Assembly: GCA_019694355.1 (NCBI GenBank)
Contig: JAIBCB010000001.1
Coordinates: 124,001 to 188,000, forward strand
Source of the DNA: Pyrinomonadaceae bacterium
Lineage (GTDB): Bacteria > Acidobacteriota > Blastocatellia > Pyrinomonadales > Pyrinomonadaceae
Direction of reading: 5' to 3'
DNA: 64,000 bases
The notes under the pieces are model-generated. The model saw only the letters and a list, made by a program, of their open reading frames with translations, was not told the origin of the DNA and searched no databases. Position 1 is the first letter of the stretch, and every line of letters starts with the position of its first letter. The translations under genes and the position numbers were made by a program. Shown one piece after another: positions 41,219 to 50,808 of the stretch.

Positions 41219-41270
41219 TCTTGTCCCAGTTTGTCCCACTTGCCCGATTCGACGTGGGACGGGACAAACA
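41219..41270. repeat. TGTCCCA/TGGGACA motif cluster after the ATPase gene
   Basis: TTGTCCCA, TTTGTCCCA and then the inverted GTGGGACGGGACAAAC lie within about 50 bp, between the ATPase stop and the converging pyrC gene. The same motif cluster appears at 13964-14036. Confidence 0.55.
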
Positions 41271-41287
41271 TCGAGGTTTTTGACGAT

Positions 41288-42580
41288 CTACACCGTTTCT
41301 GCCGCGAACACGACGCGGCCGTTGACGATGGTCGTTACGGCACGCCCGCGAAATTCTCGGCCGTCGAACGGGGAATTCTTCGACTTGGAGCGAGACTCTG
41401 CGACCTTGAAACTCCAGACTTCTTCCGGGTCGAGGATCGTGATGTCCGCGACGGAACCGGGCGTGAGAGTGCCGCGGCCGGCAAGCGACAATATGCGCGC
41501 CGGATTCGTCGAGCAGAGTTCGACGAGGCGAACGAGATCGATCACGCCTTTGTGGACGAGCTCGGTAAAGGCAAGGCCGACGGCGGTTTCAAGTCCGGTG
41601 ATGCCGAACGGTGCACGGTCGTACTCGAGCGATTTCTCGTCGGCGTGATGCGGTGCATGATCGGTCGCGATAGCGTCGATCGTGCCGTCAGAAAGCCCGG
41701 CGAGAATGGCCATGCGGTCTTCTTCACTTCGAAGCGGCGGTGCCATCTTCGTGTTGGTGTCGTAGCCTTCGACGGCAGAATCCGTCAGCGTGAAATGATG
41801 CGGTGCAGCTTCGCAAGTGATCGTCAGGCCTTCTTTCTTCGCTTGTCGGACGGCCTCGACAGCACCGGCGGTCGAGATATGTGCGATGTGGACGTGAGCT
41901 CCCGTGTCGCGTGCGAGCAGGATGTCACGGACGACGTCGATCTCTTCGGCAAGAGCAGGCAAACCTTTAAGGCCGAGCAGGAGCGACATCTTTCCTTCGT
42001 GCATCACGCCGCCCGAAGAGAGCGATTTGTCTTCGCAATGATCGATCACCGGCAAGGCGAAATCCGCAGCATACTGCATCGCACGGCGCATTATTCCGGC
42101 ACTCGGCACCGGACGGCCGTCGTCGGAGACCGCGACGGCTCCGGCGGCCTTCATCTCGCCCATCTCGGCGAGTTCGCTGCCGTCAGAGGACTTTGTGATC
42201 GCACCGATAGGGAAGACGTTCGCGAGGCCGGTCTTTTCCGCCTGTTCGATCATATAGCGAGTGATCGCGGCATTGTCGTTGACGGGGTTTGTGTTCGGCA
42301 TCGGGCAGACGCTCGTCCAGCCGCCTGCAACGGCCGCCGCACACCCGGAGGCGATCGTCTCTTTGTGTTCCTGGCCGGGCTCACGCAAATGCACGTGCAT
42401 ATCGATGAAGCCCGGTGCGACGACAAGGCCGCTTGCGTCAAAGACCTCAGCGTCGTCCGGGCGTGCTTCTTTGCGGTCGAGCCAGGCAGCAACCTTGCCG
42501 TTCTCGATAAGTATGTCCTTGCCGCTATTTTGGGCAGCGACGGGGTCAATAACGTGGCCGTTGGCGATAAGAAGCTTCAT
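41288..42580 (-). CDS. pyrC: Dihydroorotase
   Basis: This 430-residue class I amidohydrolase closes carbamoyl aspartate to dihydroorotate, the third step of pyrimidine synthesis. Zinc ligands are in [14 protein letters not shown], later His residues in DHCED and HIAHIST, and the catalytic Asp in [10 protein letters not shown]. The segment [10 protein letters not shown] is typical of PyrC. It follows pyrB with a 3-bp gap and is the last gene of a pyrR-pyrB-pyrC operon. Start: ATG at 42580. Confidence 0.95.
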   Translation of the reverse strand: MKLLIANGHVIDPVAAQNSGKDILIENGKVAAWLDRKEARPDDAEVFDASGLVVAPGFIDMHVHLREPGQEHKETIASGCAAAVAGGWTSVCPMPNTNPVNDNAAITRYMIEQAEKTGLANVFPIGAITKSSDGSELAEMGEMKAAGAVAVSDDGRPVPSAGIMRRAMQYAADFALPVIDHCEDKSLSSGGVMHEGKMSLLLGLKGLPALAEEIDVVRDILLARDTGAHVHIAHISTAGAVEAVRQAKKEGLTITCEAAPHHFTLTDSAVEGYDTNTKMAPPLRSEEDRMAILAGLSDGTIDAIATDHAPHHADEKSLEYDRAPFGITGLETAVGLAFTELVHKGVIDLVRLVELCSTNPARILSLAGRGTLTPGSVADITILDPEEVWSFKVAESRSKSKNSPFDGREFRGRAVTTIVNGRVVFAAETV

Positions 42581-42583
42581 AGA

Positions 42584-43561
<978 letters not shown>

Positions 43562-43571
43562 TTGCGTCGAG

Positions 43572-44141
43572 TTAGTCGCTCGATCGGTGATAGATACCGA
43601 CCGCTTCGGTCTCATCAAATTCCTTGAGCATCACCTTGATGATCTCGTTCTGCTTAGTGGGTATGTATTTGCCGATAAAATCAGCCTGGATCGGAAGTTC
43701 ACGATGTTCAACGCCGCGGTCGATGAGCACAGCGAGCTGCACCTTTTTAGGACGTCCGAAGTCCATCAGTTGGTCAAGAGCCGCCCTGATCGTGCGTCCC
43801 GTGTAAAGAACGTCGTCCACGAGGATGATCTTTTTGCCATCTACATCGTCATCGAGTTCGGTTCTGTTTACGACCGGATTTGCACCGACCGTCGAAAGGT
43901 CGTCGCGGTAGAGCGTGATGTCGAGAATTCCGTAAAGCGGTTTGATGTTTTCGAGAGCTTCGATCTTGTCTCGGAGGCGTTCTGCGAGCGGCACGCCGCG
44001 TCGCCGTATGCCGACAAGATACAGATTCTCCGCACCGTTATTCTTTTCAACGATCTCGGTCGCAAGCCGCCGTAATGCCCGGTTCATTGCCGATGCGTCC
44101 ATTACGCGGGACTTTTCTACGAGGTTAAGGTCAGATGCCAT
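43572..44141 (-). CDS. pyrR: PyrR regulator / uracil phosphoribosyltransferase
   Basis: This 189-residue protein is of the PyrR type. The PRPP-binding motif is [20 protein letters not shown], and the N-terminal region [14 protein letters not shown] with [15 protein letters not shown] is typical. In Firmicutes it binds pyr mRNA to cause attenuation and also makes UMP from uracil. Start: ATG at 44141, which fits the predicted promoter; a TTG at 44153 would lie upstream of the expected transcript start. It heads pyrR-pyrB-pyrC, divergent from pyrD. Confidence 0.92.
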   Translation of the reverse strand: MASDLNLVEKSRVMDASAMNRALRRLATEIVEKNNGAENLYLVGIRRRGVPLAERLRDKIEALENIKPLYGILDITLYRDDLSTVGANPVVNRTELDDDVDGKKIILVDDVLYTGRTIRAALDQLMDFGRPKKVQLAVLIDRGVEHRELPIQADFIGKYIPTKQNEIIKVMLKEFDETEAVGIYHRSSD

Positions 44142-44153
44142 AGGGTCAGGCAA

Positions 44154-44182
44154 ATCGTAACAAACGCTAAATTCATTTTCAA
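44154..44182 (-). promoter_or_regulatory. Promoter of the pyrRBC operon
   Basis: On the minus strand TTGAAA (44177-44182) and TACGAT (44154-44159) are separated by 17 bp. The transcript would begin about 6 nt before the pyrR ATG at 44141, leaving no room for an attenuator leader. Confidence 0.5.
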
Positions 44183-44240
44183 AACGGCTGGCCTCTTTTA
44201 CGCAGGTAAGGTTTTTGAATACACTTCAGTCTTTAAGATA

Positions 44241-45305
44241 ATGTCGCTCTTTTGGAAAAAATTGGTTCGGCCCGTGATGTTCCGAATGGATCCGGAGCGT
44301 GCACACGAACTCGGTGTCGCGAGCCTGAAGGCCGGCCTCGCCCGCCCGTTCTATCGGAACTGCGCTAACGGTGCATTCGGAACGATCGAGCGGTTTGGGC
44401 TCACATTTTCGAATCCGCTCGGTCTAGCGGCGGGGTTTGATAAGAATGGCGAAGTTGTCGAGCCCCTTGCTTCCCTTGGGTTTGGGTGCGTCGAGGTCGG
44501 AACTGTCACGCTCGAAGCTCAGCCGGGCAACGCAAGGCCGCGGCTCTTTCGTTTGCCGAAACAACAGGCGTTGATCAACCGCCTCGGATTTAATAATGAC
44601 GGGGCAAAGGCGGTTGCTGACAGGCTGCGCGAGCTAGATCGGAATTGCATCGTTGGTGTGAATATCGGAAGGAACCGAAGCGTTCCGAACGACGAGGCGG
44701 TCGAGAATTATGTTGCCTGCCTACAGATCGTTCACGAGGTTGCCGATTACATAACCGTCAACGTTTCCTCGCCAAATACGCCTGAGCTTCGCGACCTCCA
44801 GCAGGAAGCGAGCCTTTCGCAGCTTCTCGAGGCATTGAAAGCCGCGAACGTCGAACTCGGAGCAAAGCCGCTTCTCGTAAAGGTCGCCCCGGATCTTTCG
44901 AATTCTGAGGTCGTGGCGATCGCGGATATTTGTCTTTCGCTCGGCATTTCTGGCGTGATCGCGACAAATACGACGATCACGAGGCCCGGTATTGAAGAGA
45001 ACGTTTCGAACCGGATAGGCAACGGCGGGCTGAGTGGACGGCCGTTAAAAGAAATGTCACGTCGCGTCGTCGAAACGATCTACAAACACACGAAAGGCAA
45101 ATTGCCGATCGTCGGTGTAGGCGGCATTTTCACTGCCGAAGATGCGTTCGAAAGCATCGCGGCTGGTGCCTCGTTGGTTCAGGCCTACACGGGCTTTATT
45201 TACGGCGGCCCGGAGTTTCCGCACAATGTTTGCAGCGGCCTGGCCGAGATATTGAGGTCCCGCGGCTTTAAGTCGGTGGATGAGGCCGTTGGCTCAGGCA
45301 TCTGA
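44241..45305 (+). CDS. pyrD: Dihydroorotate dehydrogenase, quinone-linked (class 2)
   Basis: This 354-residue flavoenzyme oxidises dihydroorotate to orotate and passes electrons to the quinone pool. An amphipathic N-terminal membrane-contact region (LFWKKLVRPVMFRMDPE) precedes the barrel. Motifs: LAAGFDKNGEV, EVGTVTLEAQPGN, INRLGFNNDG, the catalytic Ser in VNVSSPNTPELR and GVGGIFTAEDAFE. Class 2 is shown by this N-terminus and the catalytic serine. It is divergent from pyrRBC with 99 bp between, so four pyrimidine genes share one control region. Confidence 0.95.
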   Translation: MSLFWKKLVRPVMFRMDPERAHELGVASLKAGLARPFYRNCANGAFGTIERFGLTFSNPLGLAAGFDKNGEVVEPLASLGFGCVEVGTVTLEAQPGNARPRLFRLPKQQALINRLGFNNDGAKAVADRLRELDRNCIVGVNIGRNRSVPNDEAVENYVACLQIVHEVADYITVNVSSPNTPELRDLQQEASLSQLLEALKAANVELGAKPLLVKVAPDLSNSEVVAIADICLSLGISGVIATNTTITRPGIEENVSNRIGNGGLSGRPLKEMSRRVVETIYKHTKGKLPIVGVGGIFTAEDAFESIAAGASLVQAYTGFIYGGPEFPHNVCSGLAEILRSRGFKSVDEAVGSGI

Positions 45306-45411
45306 GAGCCTTCGGAAGGGCTGTTATCTGTTTGACACGCCGATTTCAGACACTATAATTACTCTTTTGCCTTTTGAGGCAGAAAGAACGCCATAGCAGG
45401 CATATTTGATA

Positions 45412-45912
45412 ATGAAGATCGATCTTGCAGCGGCACGGACAACACCTATCGAAATAGAGGTGAGCTTACCGCCCGAAGCGGTTGATATCGCTCCCGACGC
45501 AGAGGTCGTTGTAAACGTCGAATTTCGCGGCTCTGTCTGGCGAGATCCGCGTGGGCCGCATATTTCGGGGCATTTTGCGACGAAGGTAAAGCTCGAATGC
45601 GTTCGGTGTCTTGCACCGCTCGAAAAGGCGATAGAAGGCGATTTCGACGATCTGTTTGCTGAAGAAGAGCAGACGCCTCCGGGCGAGCTTGAACTTACTC
45701 CGGAGTTAATGGACGTAGCCTTTGCGGGAGATTCGGTCGAACTTGCCGAAGTCTTGCGGGAACAGATACTTCTCGAGGTTCCTGAACGGGCCCTTTGCCG
45801 CGATGATTGTCGGGGCCTTTGTCCGAAATGCAGGCAGGATCGAAATTTGATAGATTGTAACTGTTCCGCAGATATTGATCCGCGATGGGCAGCATTAAAG
45901 GATCTTAATTAG
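45412..45912 (+). CDS. YceD/DUF177 family protein (large-subunit rRNA accumulation)
   Basis: This 166-residue protein has the DUF177 layout: a beta-rich N-terminus, KLECVRCLAPLEKAIEGDFDD-like centre, and a Cys-rich end (CRDDCRGLCPKC, then CNC) that probably binds zinc. YceD is needed for normal 23S rRNA levels and is almost always found just before rpmF, as here (42 bp gap). Start: ATG at 45412, preferred to a TTG two codons earlier. Confidence 0.88.
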   Translation: MKIDLAAARTTPIEIEVSLPPEAVDIAPDAEVVVNVEFRGSVWRDPRGPHISGHFATKVKLECVRCLAPLEKAIEGDFDDLFAEEEQTPPGELELTPELMDVAFAGDSVELAEVLREQILLEVPERALCRDDCRGLCPKCRQDRNLIDCNCSADIDPRWAALKDLN

Positions 45913-45954
45913 CCGCCGATAAGCTCGTGCGGAACAGAATTTTTAGAGGTAGTC

Positions 45955-46140
45955 ATGCCAAATCCAAAACGAAGACATTCCAAAGCGCGTACAAGAACGC
46001 GCCGTGCTCACGATGCGCTGAATACGCCGCAGTTCTATCTTGACAAGGATTCGGGCGAAGCAAAACTTCCGCATCGCATCGACCTTGCGACCGGCACTTA
46101 CAAGGGCCGCAAGATCATCGACGTCAAAGAGGCCGAATAA
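45955..46140 (+). CDS. rpmF: 50S ribosomal protein L32
   Basis: This 61-residue protein starts MPNPKRRHSKARTRTRRAHD, the diagnostic L32 N-terminus. The usual zinc cysteines are absent, making it the Cys-minus form. It has AGAGG upstream. It lies between yceD and fabH in the conserved rpmF-fab arrangement; plsX, which usually follows rpmF, is missing. Confidence 0.95.
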   Translation: MPNPKRRHSKARTRTRRAHDALNTPQFYLDKDSGEAKLPHRIDLATGTYKGRKIIDVKEAE

Positions 46141-46175
46141 TTTACAATTTCTTAAAGACCAAACAAGTCTGATCA

Positions 46176-47159
46176 ATGGGACAAAACGCGGGAATCCTCG
46201 GCACAGGCCACTCTTATCCGGAAGGTATTTTAACGAATGCAGATCTGGAGAAGATGGTCGAGACAAGCGACGAGTGGATAACAACGCGCACCGGCATCAA
46301 GCAACGTCATAAAGCGGCCGCTGACGAATATACTTCGCAGTTCGGTTCGCGCGCAGCGTTGCAGGCGATCGAACGCGCAGGCCTAAAGCCCGAGGACATC
46401 GATGTCCTCGTGTGCGCAACGACCACGCCGGACCAAATACTTCCGTCAACTGGTGCGTTGATACAGGCCGAGATCGGGGCTGTCAATGCTGCCGGAATGG
46501 ACGTTTTCGCGGCGTGCTCAGGGTTTTTGTACGGCCTGACGATGGTCGAATCAATGATCCGCACAGGTCAGGCGAAGTATGTTCTGGTGGTCGGCGCCGA
46601 GGTTCTGACCAAATACGTTGACTATACCGATCGGGGAACGTGCGTGATCTTCGGCGATGGTGCAGGAGCTGCGGTACTCGGCCCCGTCGAAGAAGGAAAG
46701 GGCATCCTTGCGACCAAGATCAAGTCGGACGGTCGTTACGCTGAGCAGCTTTATTCGCCCGGCGGCGGAACAAGGCTCGGGCTGACGCACGAATCGATCG
46801 ATAACCGTGATTGCTTTTTTAAGATGAAGGGCAACGAACTCTTCAAGGTCGCAGTTCGTTCGATGGCTGATATCTCAGCAGAAATGCTCGAGAAGGCCGG
46901 CGTTTCGGCCGATGAGATCGATCTTGTGATCCCGCATCAGGCAAATCAGCGTATTACTGACGCTGTTGCAGCACGTTTGAGCGTTCCGGAAGAAAAGGTC
47001 TTTTCGAATATCGCCGAACACGGGAACACGTCGTCGGCCTCGATACCGATCGCAATGGATGAGTGCATCGAATCGGGACGGATCAAAGAAGGTTCGCTCG
47101 TATTGCTGACGGCCTTTGGCGGCGGTGTTACTTGGGGCGGAACCGTCATTCGATTCTAA
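46176..47159 (+). CDS. fabH: 3-oxoacyl-ACP synthase III
   Basis: This 327-residue thiolase-fold enzyme starts fatty acid synthesis by joining acetyl-CoA and malonyl-ACP. The catalytic Cys lies in VFAACSGFLYG, the His in LVIPHQANQR and the Asn in EHGNTSSASIP. Length is normal. It follows rpmF by 35 bp and precedes fabD by 20 bp in a clear fatty acid operon. Confidence 0.95.
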   Translation: MGQNAGILGTGHSYPEGILTNADLEKMVETSDEWITTRTGIKQRHKAAADEYTSQFGSRAALQAIERAGLKPEDIDVLVCATTTPDQILPSTGALIQAEIGAVNAAGMDVFAACSGFLYGLTMVESMIRTGQAKYVLVVGAEVLTKYVDYTDRGTCVIFGDGAGAAVLGPVEEGKGILATKIKSDGRYAEQLYSPGGGTRLGLTHESIDNRDCFFKMKGNELFKVAVRSMADISAEMLEKAGVSADEIDLVIPHQANQRITDAVAARLSVPEEKVFSNIAEHGNTSSASIPIAMDECIESGRIKEGSLVLLTAFGGGVTWGGTVIRF

Positions 47160-47179
47160 GATCGACGAGGCAAGGAACG

Positions 47180-48115
47180 ATGACGAGTAATTCCCCAGTC
47201 GCCTATCTTTTTCCCGGCCAGGGCTCGCAGTCCGTCGGGATGGGCAAGGACCTATTTGACAACTTTGCTGCTGCCCGCGAGATCTTCCATGAGGCGGATG
47301 ATGCCATCGGGTTTTCGCTTTCGAAAATGTGTTTCGAAGGTGATGGGAGCGATCTCCAGCTAACGGCGAATACACAGCCCGCGATCTTGACCGTCTCGAC
47401 GGCGCTGTATCGCGTCGGGCGAGCAGAAGGCTTGCCGGCTCCGGCCTTCGCGGCCGGCCACAGCTTGGGTGAATACTCGGCTTTGGTCGCAGCAGGCGTG
47501 ATCGAGTTTGCCGCAGCTGTTCGAACCGTCCGCAATCGCGGAACGTATATGCAGGACGCGGTTCCTGTAGGTGTAGGCGGAATGGCGGCGATAATGGGGC
47601 TTGAACTCGAAGGTGTCGAGGCTCTTTGTGCTGAAGCAGCCGATGGCCAGATCTGTTCGCCCGCGAATATCAATTCGCCTTCGCAGATCGTTATCGCCGG
47701 GAACTCGGAAGCTATCGATCGCGCTTGTGAACTCGCAAAGGGGAAGGGCGCGAAACGAGCGATCAAACTGAATGTTTCTGCTCCGTTCCACTGCGAGCTG
47801 ATGAAGCCGGCCGAAGAACGTTTGAAAGTTGACCTTTCGGCATTGGAATACGCCGAGTTCGCGTTTCCGGTCGTGCAGAATGTTGATGCGGAACCGAACA
47901 ACGCTCCGCAAACGGTTTGCGGTAAATTGGAGCGTCAGGTCTCTCAGTCAGTAAAGTGGCTGCAGACGATCAAGCGGCTTTCGCAAGAAGGTATTGAAAG
48001 ATTCGTAGAGATCGGCCCGGGCAAAGTGCTCACGGGCCTCGTCCGTCAGATAGAAAAGGACGCTAGTTATAGTAATATCGAAAACACTCAGTCTTTACGA
48101 GAGAGTTTAAGTTAA
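47180..48115 (+). CDS. fabD: Malonyl-CoA:ACP transacylase
   Basis: This 311-residue enzyme moves malonyl from CoA to ACP. The N-terminal [12 protein letters not shown], nucleophile [11 protein letters not shown] and catalytic His in [11 protein letters not shown] are all present. Start: ATG at 47180 with AAGGAA just upstream; longer in-frame versions overlap fabH. The gap to acpP is 25 bp. Confidence 0.95.
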   Translation: MTSNSPVAYLFPGQGSQSVGMGKDLFDNFAAAREIFHEADDAIGFSLSKMCFEGDGSDLQLTANTQPAILTVSTALYRVGRAEGLPAPAFAAGHSLGEYSALVAAGVIEFAAAVRTVRNRGTYMQDAVPVGVGGMAAIMGLELEGVEALCAEAADGQICSPANINSPSQIVIAGNSEAIDRACELAKGKGAKRAIKLNVSAPFHCELMKPAEERLKVDLSALEYAEFAFPVVQNVDAEPNNAPQTVCGKLERQVSQSVKWLQTIKRLSQEGIERFVEIGPGKVLTGLVRQIEKDASYSNIENTQSLRESLS

Positions 48116-48140
48116 GCAAACAATTCAAAAAGGAGAACTT

Positions 48141-48377
48141 ATGTCAGAAGTACAGGATAAGATCAAACAGATCATTGTAGATGAGCTCGCCGTCGATGAA
48201 GCCGAGGTGACCGAGAACGCACGATTCATCGAGGACCTCGGAGCAGATTCACTCGATCTGGTTGAGCTGGTTATGCGTTTCGAAGAGGATTTCGATATCG
48301 AGATTCCGGACGAGGATGCAGAAAAGATCCAGAGCGTTCGTGATGCTTATGCGTATGTCGAACAGCACAAAGGCTAA
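48141..48377 (+). CDS. acpP: Acyl carrier protein
   Basis: This 78-residue acidic protein carries the phosphopantetheine serine in [17 protein letters not shown]. It shuttles acyl chains in fatty acid synthesis. It has a strong AAAAGGAG site. fabG, which usually lies just before acpP, is absent here. Confidence 0.97.
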   Translation: MSEVQDKIKQIIVDELAVDEAEVTENARFIEDLGADSLDLVELVMRFEEDFDIEIPDEDAEKIQSVRDAYAYVEQHKG

Positions 48378-48417
48378 CTCGCTTCAAGCGAGCCTTGCTT
48401 AGAATGAGGTTTGCAAT

Positions 48418-48457
48418 ATGGTGAATGAAGAGGACGTGAGCCTTCATTCACCATTTT
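48418..48457 (+). terminator. Long hairpin between acpP and fabF
   Basis: ATGGTGAATGAAG (48418-48430) pairs perfectly with CTTCATTCACCAT (48442-48454), followed by TTTTGG. A 13-bp stem with four T could end or attenuate transcription, giving excess acpP message over fabF, or protect the acpP 3' end. Confidence 0.55.
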
Positions 48458-48478
48458 GGCATCTAAAATGAAGATCAT

Positions 48479-49720
48479 ATGAAGCGTCGAGTAGTTGTAA
48501 CAGGGCTTGGTCTGGTAACGGCTGTCGGTAACGATGTGCCAACGACATGGCAGTCGCTGCTTGATGGCAAGAGCGGCGCCGACTACATCAAGAAGTTCGA
48601 TGCAACGAACTTCTCGGTCAAATTCGCTTGCGAGGTCAAGGACTTCGACCCGCTTTCATTCCTCGATAAAAAAGAGGCACGGCGAATGGGTGCGTTCACC
48701 CATTTTGCACTTGCGGCTGCGGACGAAGCTGTGAAGAACAGCGGCCTCGTGATCGACGAATCGAACGCCGAAATGGTCGGAACGTATATCAGTTCGGGGA
48801 TCGGAGATTTCTGGGCGATCGAACGCGAACACGAGAAACTGCTCACTTCCGGGCCGGATCGCGTTTCGCCGTTCTTTATCGTTTCGGCGATCGTAAACCT
48901 CGCCTCTGGCAACGTCTCGATCCGACACGGTGCCAAGGGGCCGAATTCTGCGACGGCGACCGCTTGTTCGGCGGGTGCCCACGCGATAGGCGACAGCTTT
49001 CGCTTGATCGAACGCGGTGATGCGGACGCAATGATCTGCGGCGGTGCTGAAAGCGCTATTACCCCGATGTCGGTCGCAGGCTTTGCTTCGATGCGTGCTC
49101 TTTCGACCCGTAACGATGATCCCAAAACGGCATCAAGACCGTTCGATCTCGAACGCGATGGCTTTGTCATTGGCGAAGGTGCGGGGATTCTGATACTCGA
49201 AGAGCTCGAGTTCGCTAAAAAGCGTGGTGCGAATATCCTTGCGGAGATCGTTGGTTACGGGATGAGCGGCGATGCGTTTCACGTGACGATGCCGGATGAG
49301 ACCGGCTCCGGTGCGATCGCCGTGATGCAGCGAGCATTGAAGGATGCCGGAATTTCGCCGGACAGCATTGATTACATCAATGCCCACGGAACCTCGACGC
49401 CGTATAACGATAAGTTCGAGACGCTCGCGATCAAGAAGGTCTTTGGTGAGCGTGCTTACAAGATCCCGGTCAGCTCGACAAAATCGATGACCGGCCACGC
49501 TCTTGGTGCCGCAGGCGGCCTCGAGGCGGTATTCTCCGTCAAAGTGTTGAATGAGAACGTTGTGCCGCCGACGATCAACTATATGACGCCCGATCCGGAT
49601 TGCGATCTTGATTACGTGCCGAACGAAGCCCGCGAACATTCGGCCGAATATGTACTCTCGAATAATTTTGGATTCGGCGGCACAAATGCGTGCCTTATCT
49701 TTAAGAAATATTCTGAATAA
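48479..49720 (+). CDS. fabF: 3-oxoacyl-ACP synthase II
   Basis: This 413-residue condensing enzyme lengthens acyl chains. The Cys-His-His triad is seen in [23 protein letters not shown] and [14 protein letters not shown]. Length is normal. It follows acpP by 101 bp, with a hairpin in between, and etfB starts 5 bp after it. Confidence 0.96.
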   Translation: MKRRVVVTGLGLVTAVGNDVPTTWQSLLDGKSGADYIKKFDATNFSVKFACEVKDFDPLSFLDKKEARRMGAFTHFALAAADEAVKNSGLVIDESNAEMVGTYISSGIGDFWAIEREHEKLLTSGPDRVSPFFIVSAIVNLASGNVSIRHGAKGPNSATATACSAGAHAIGDSFRLIERGDADAMICGGAESAITPMSVAGFASMRALSTRNDDPKTASRPFDLERDGFVIGEGAGILILEELEFAKKRGANILAEIVGYGMSGDAFHVTMPDETGSGAIAVMQRALKDAGISPDSIDYINAHGTSTPYNDKFETLAIKKVFGERAYKIPVSSTKSMTGHALGAAGGLEAVFSVKVLNENVVPPTINYMTPDPDCDLDYVPNEAREHSAEYVLSNNFGFGGTNACLIFKKYSE

Positions 49721-49725
49721 GCAAG

Positions 49726-50502
49726 ATGAAGATCATTGTTCTAATGAAGCAGGTCGCCAACAAGGATGCGGTTCTCCGCATCGCCGGCGATGAGAAATGG
49801 ATAAATGAAGCCGACGTCGCTCTGCAGACGAATGAGTCCGACGGCTATGCTCTTGAGGAGGCTCTTCGCACCGTCGAAGCAAAAGGTGAGGGCGAGGTCG
49901 TTGTTTGCACGCTCGGCCCGCAGTCTGCGAAGACAGTGATCAAGGACGCTCTGGCTCGCGGAGCGAATCGAGCGATACACGTGGTTGTTGATGATACGAA
50001 GTCTCTTTCCGCATATCAGATCGCGAAAACGATCTCCGATGCGATCCGCGAAGAGAACGCGGACCTGATCTTCTCAGGCCTGCAATCTGACGATGCGAGC
50101 TTTGGGCAGACCGGCGTGATCCTTGCTGAATTGCTCGGCATTCCGCATGCGACGATCGTCATCGAGGTCGATCGGGCAAGCCTCGGCGACAAGATCCGCA
50201 TCAAACGCGAACTCGAGGGCGGCTGGTATCAATGGTTTACCTACGACCTTCCGGCTCTTCTGACTATCCAGTCCGGCATTTCGCAGATCAGGTATGCTTC
50301 GCTGAAGGGCATTATGGCCGCGAAATCAAAAGAGATCCGCGAAGTTACGCCGACGGTCGAGCCTTTTGCCGCAGCGACCAAGATCGAAAAGGTCTATATG
50401 CCGCTCAAGACAAAGCAGACCCAGATACTTGGCGATGGCGATGCAAAGAAAGGTGCCGTCGAACTTGTTGAGAGGCTTAGGAATGAGGTTCGCGTCATTT
50501 GA
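49726..50502 (+). CDS. etfB: Electron transfer flavoprotein beta subunit
   Basis: This 258-residue subunit starts KIIVLMKQVANKDAVLRI and has the adenine-nucleotide region with FSGLQSDDASFGQTGVILAE. With EtfA it carries electrons from acyl-CoA dehydrogenases to the quinone pool. It is 5 bp downstream of fabF. etfA is not next: a secreted repeat protein gene of 1.66 kb lies between, with terminators on both sides. Confidence 0.94.
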   Translation: MKIIVLMKQVANKDAVLRIAGDEKWINEADVALQTNESDGYALEEALRTVEAKGEGEVVVCTLGPQSAKTVIKDALARGANRAIHVVVDDTKSLSAYQIAKTISDAIREENADLIFSGLQSDDASFGQTGVILAELLGIPHATIVIEVDRASLGDKIRIKRELEGGWYQWFTYDLPALLTIQSGISQIRYASLKGIMAAKSKEIREVTPTVEPFAAATKIEKVYMPLKTKQTQILGDGDAKKGAVELVERLRNEVRVI

Positions 50503-50532
50503 TCCTACTGACCAGTTCTGCTTGACCGATCC

Positions 50533-50566
50533 GACCCGATATTCTTTGTAAATATCGGGTCTTCTT
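50533..50566 (+). terminator. Rho-independent terminator after etfB
   Basis: GACCCGATATT pairs perfectly with AATATCGGGTC around a 7-nt loop, followed by TTCTTTT. The remaining gap to 50808 shows no gene. Confidence 0.85.
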
Positions 50567-50808
50567 TTATTGATTTCGGTTCATTTCGCGCGGGTCTGCA
50601 AGCGCATCACGCAATGCTTCCCAGCGATTTGGAAATGTCTCCGAGATAAGGCATTATCTAATCAATTCGATTCGATATAGCGACCTTTTTTTGGTACTTC
50701 TTTGCGGGAGCGAGATCTTGTTAGATTCCCGTAATTTCGTCCAACAGGGTCGCCAACGGTAGGAATATTCTAAGTGGCTTAAAAGTTACTTACTCAAGGA
50801 GAAGAATG

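Noticed and set aside
48378..48392. CTCGCTT/AAGCGAG palindrome as terminator of acpP
   Set aside because: The loop would be 1-3 nt and no T-tract follows; the longer hairpin at 48418 is the better candidate.
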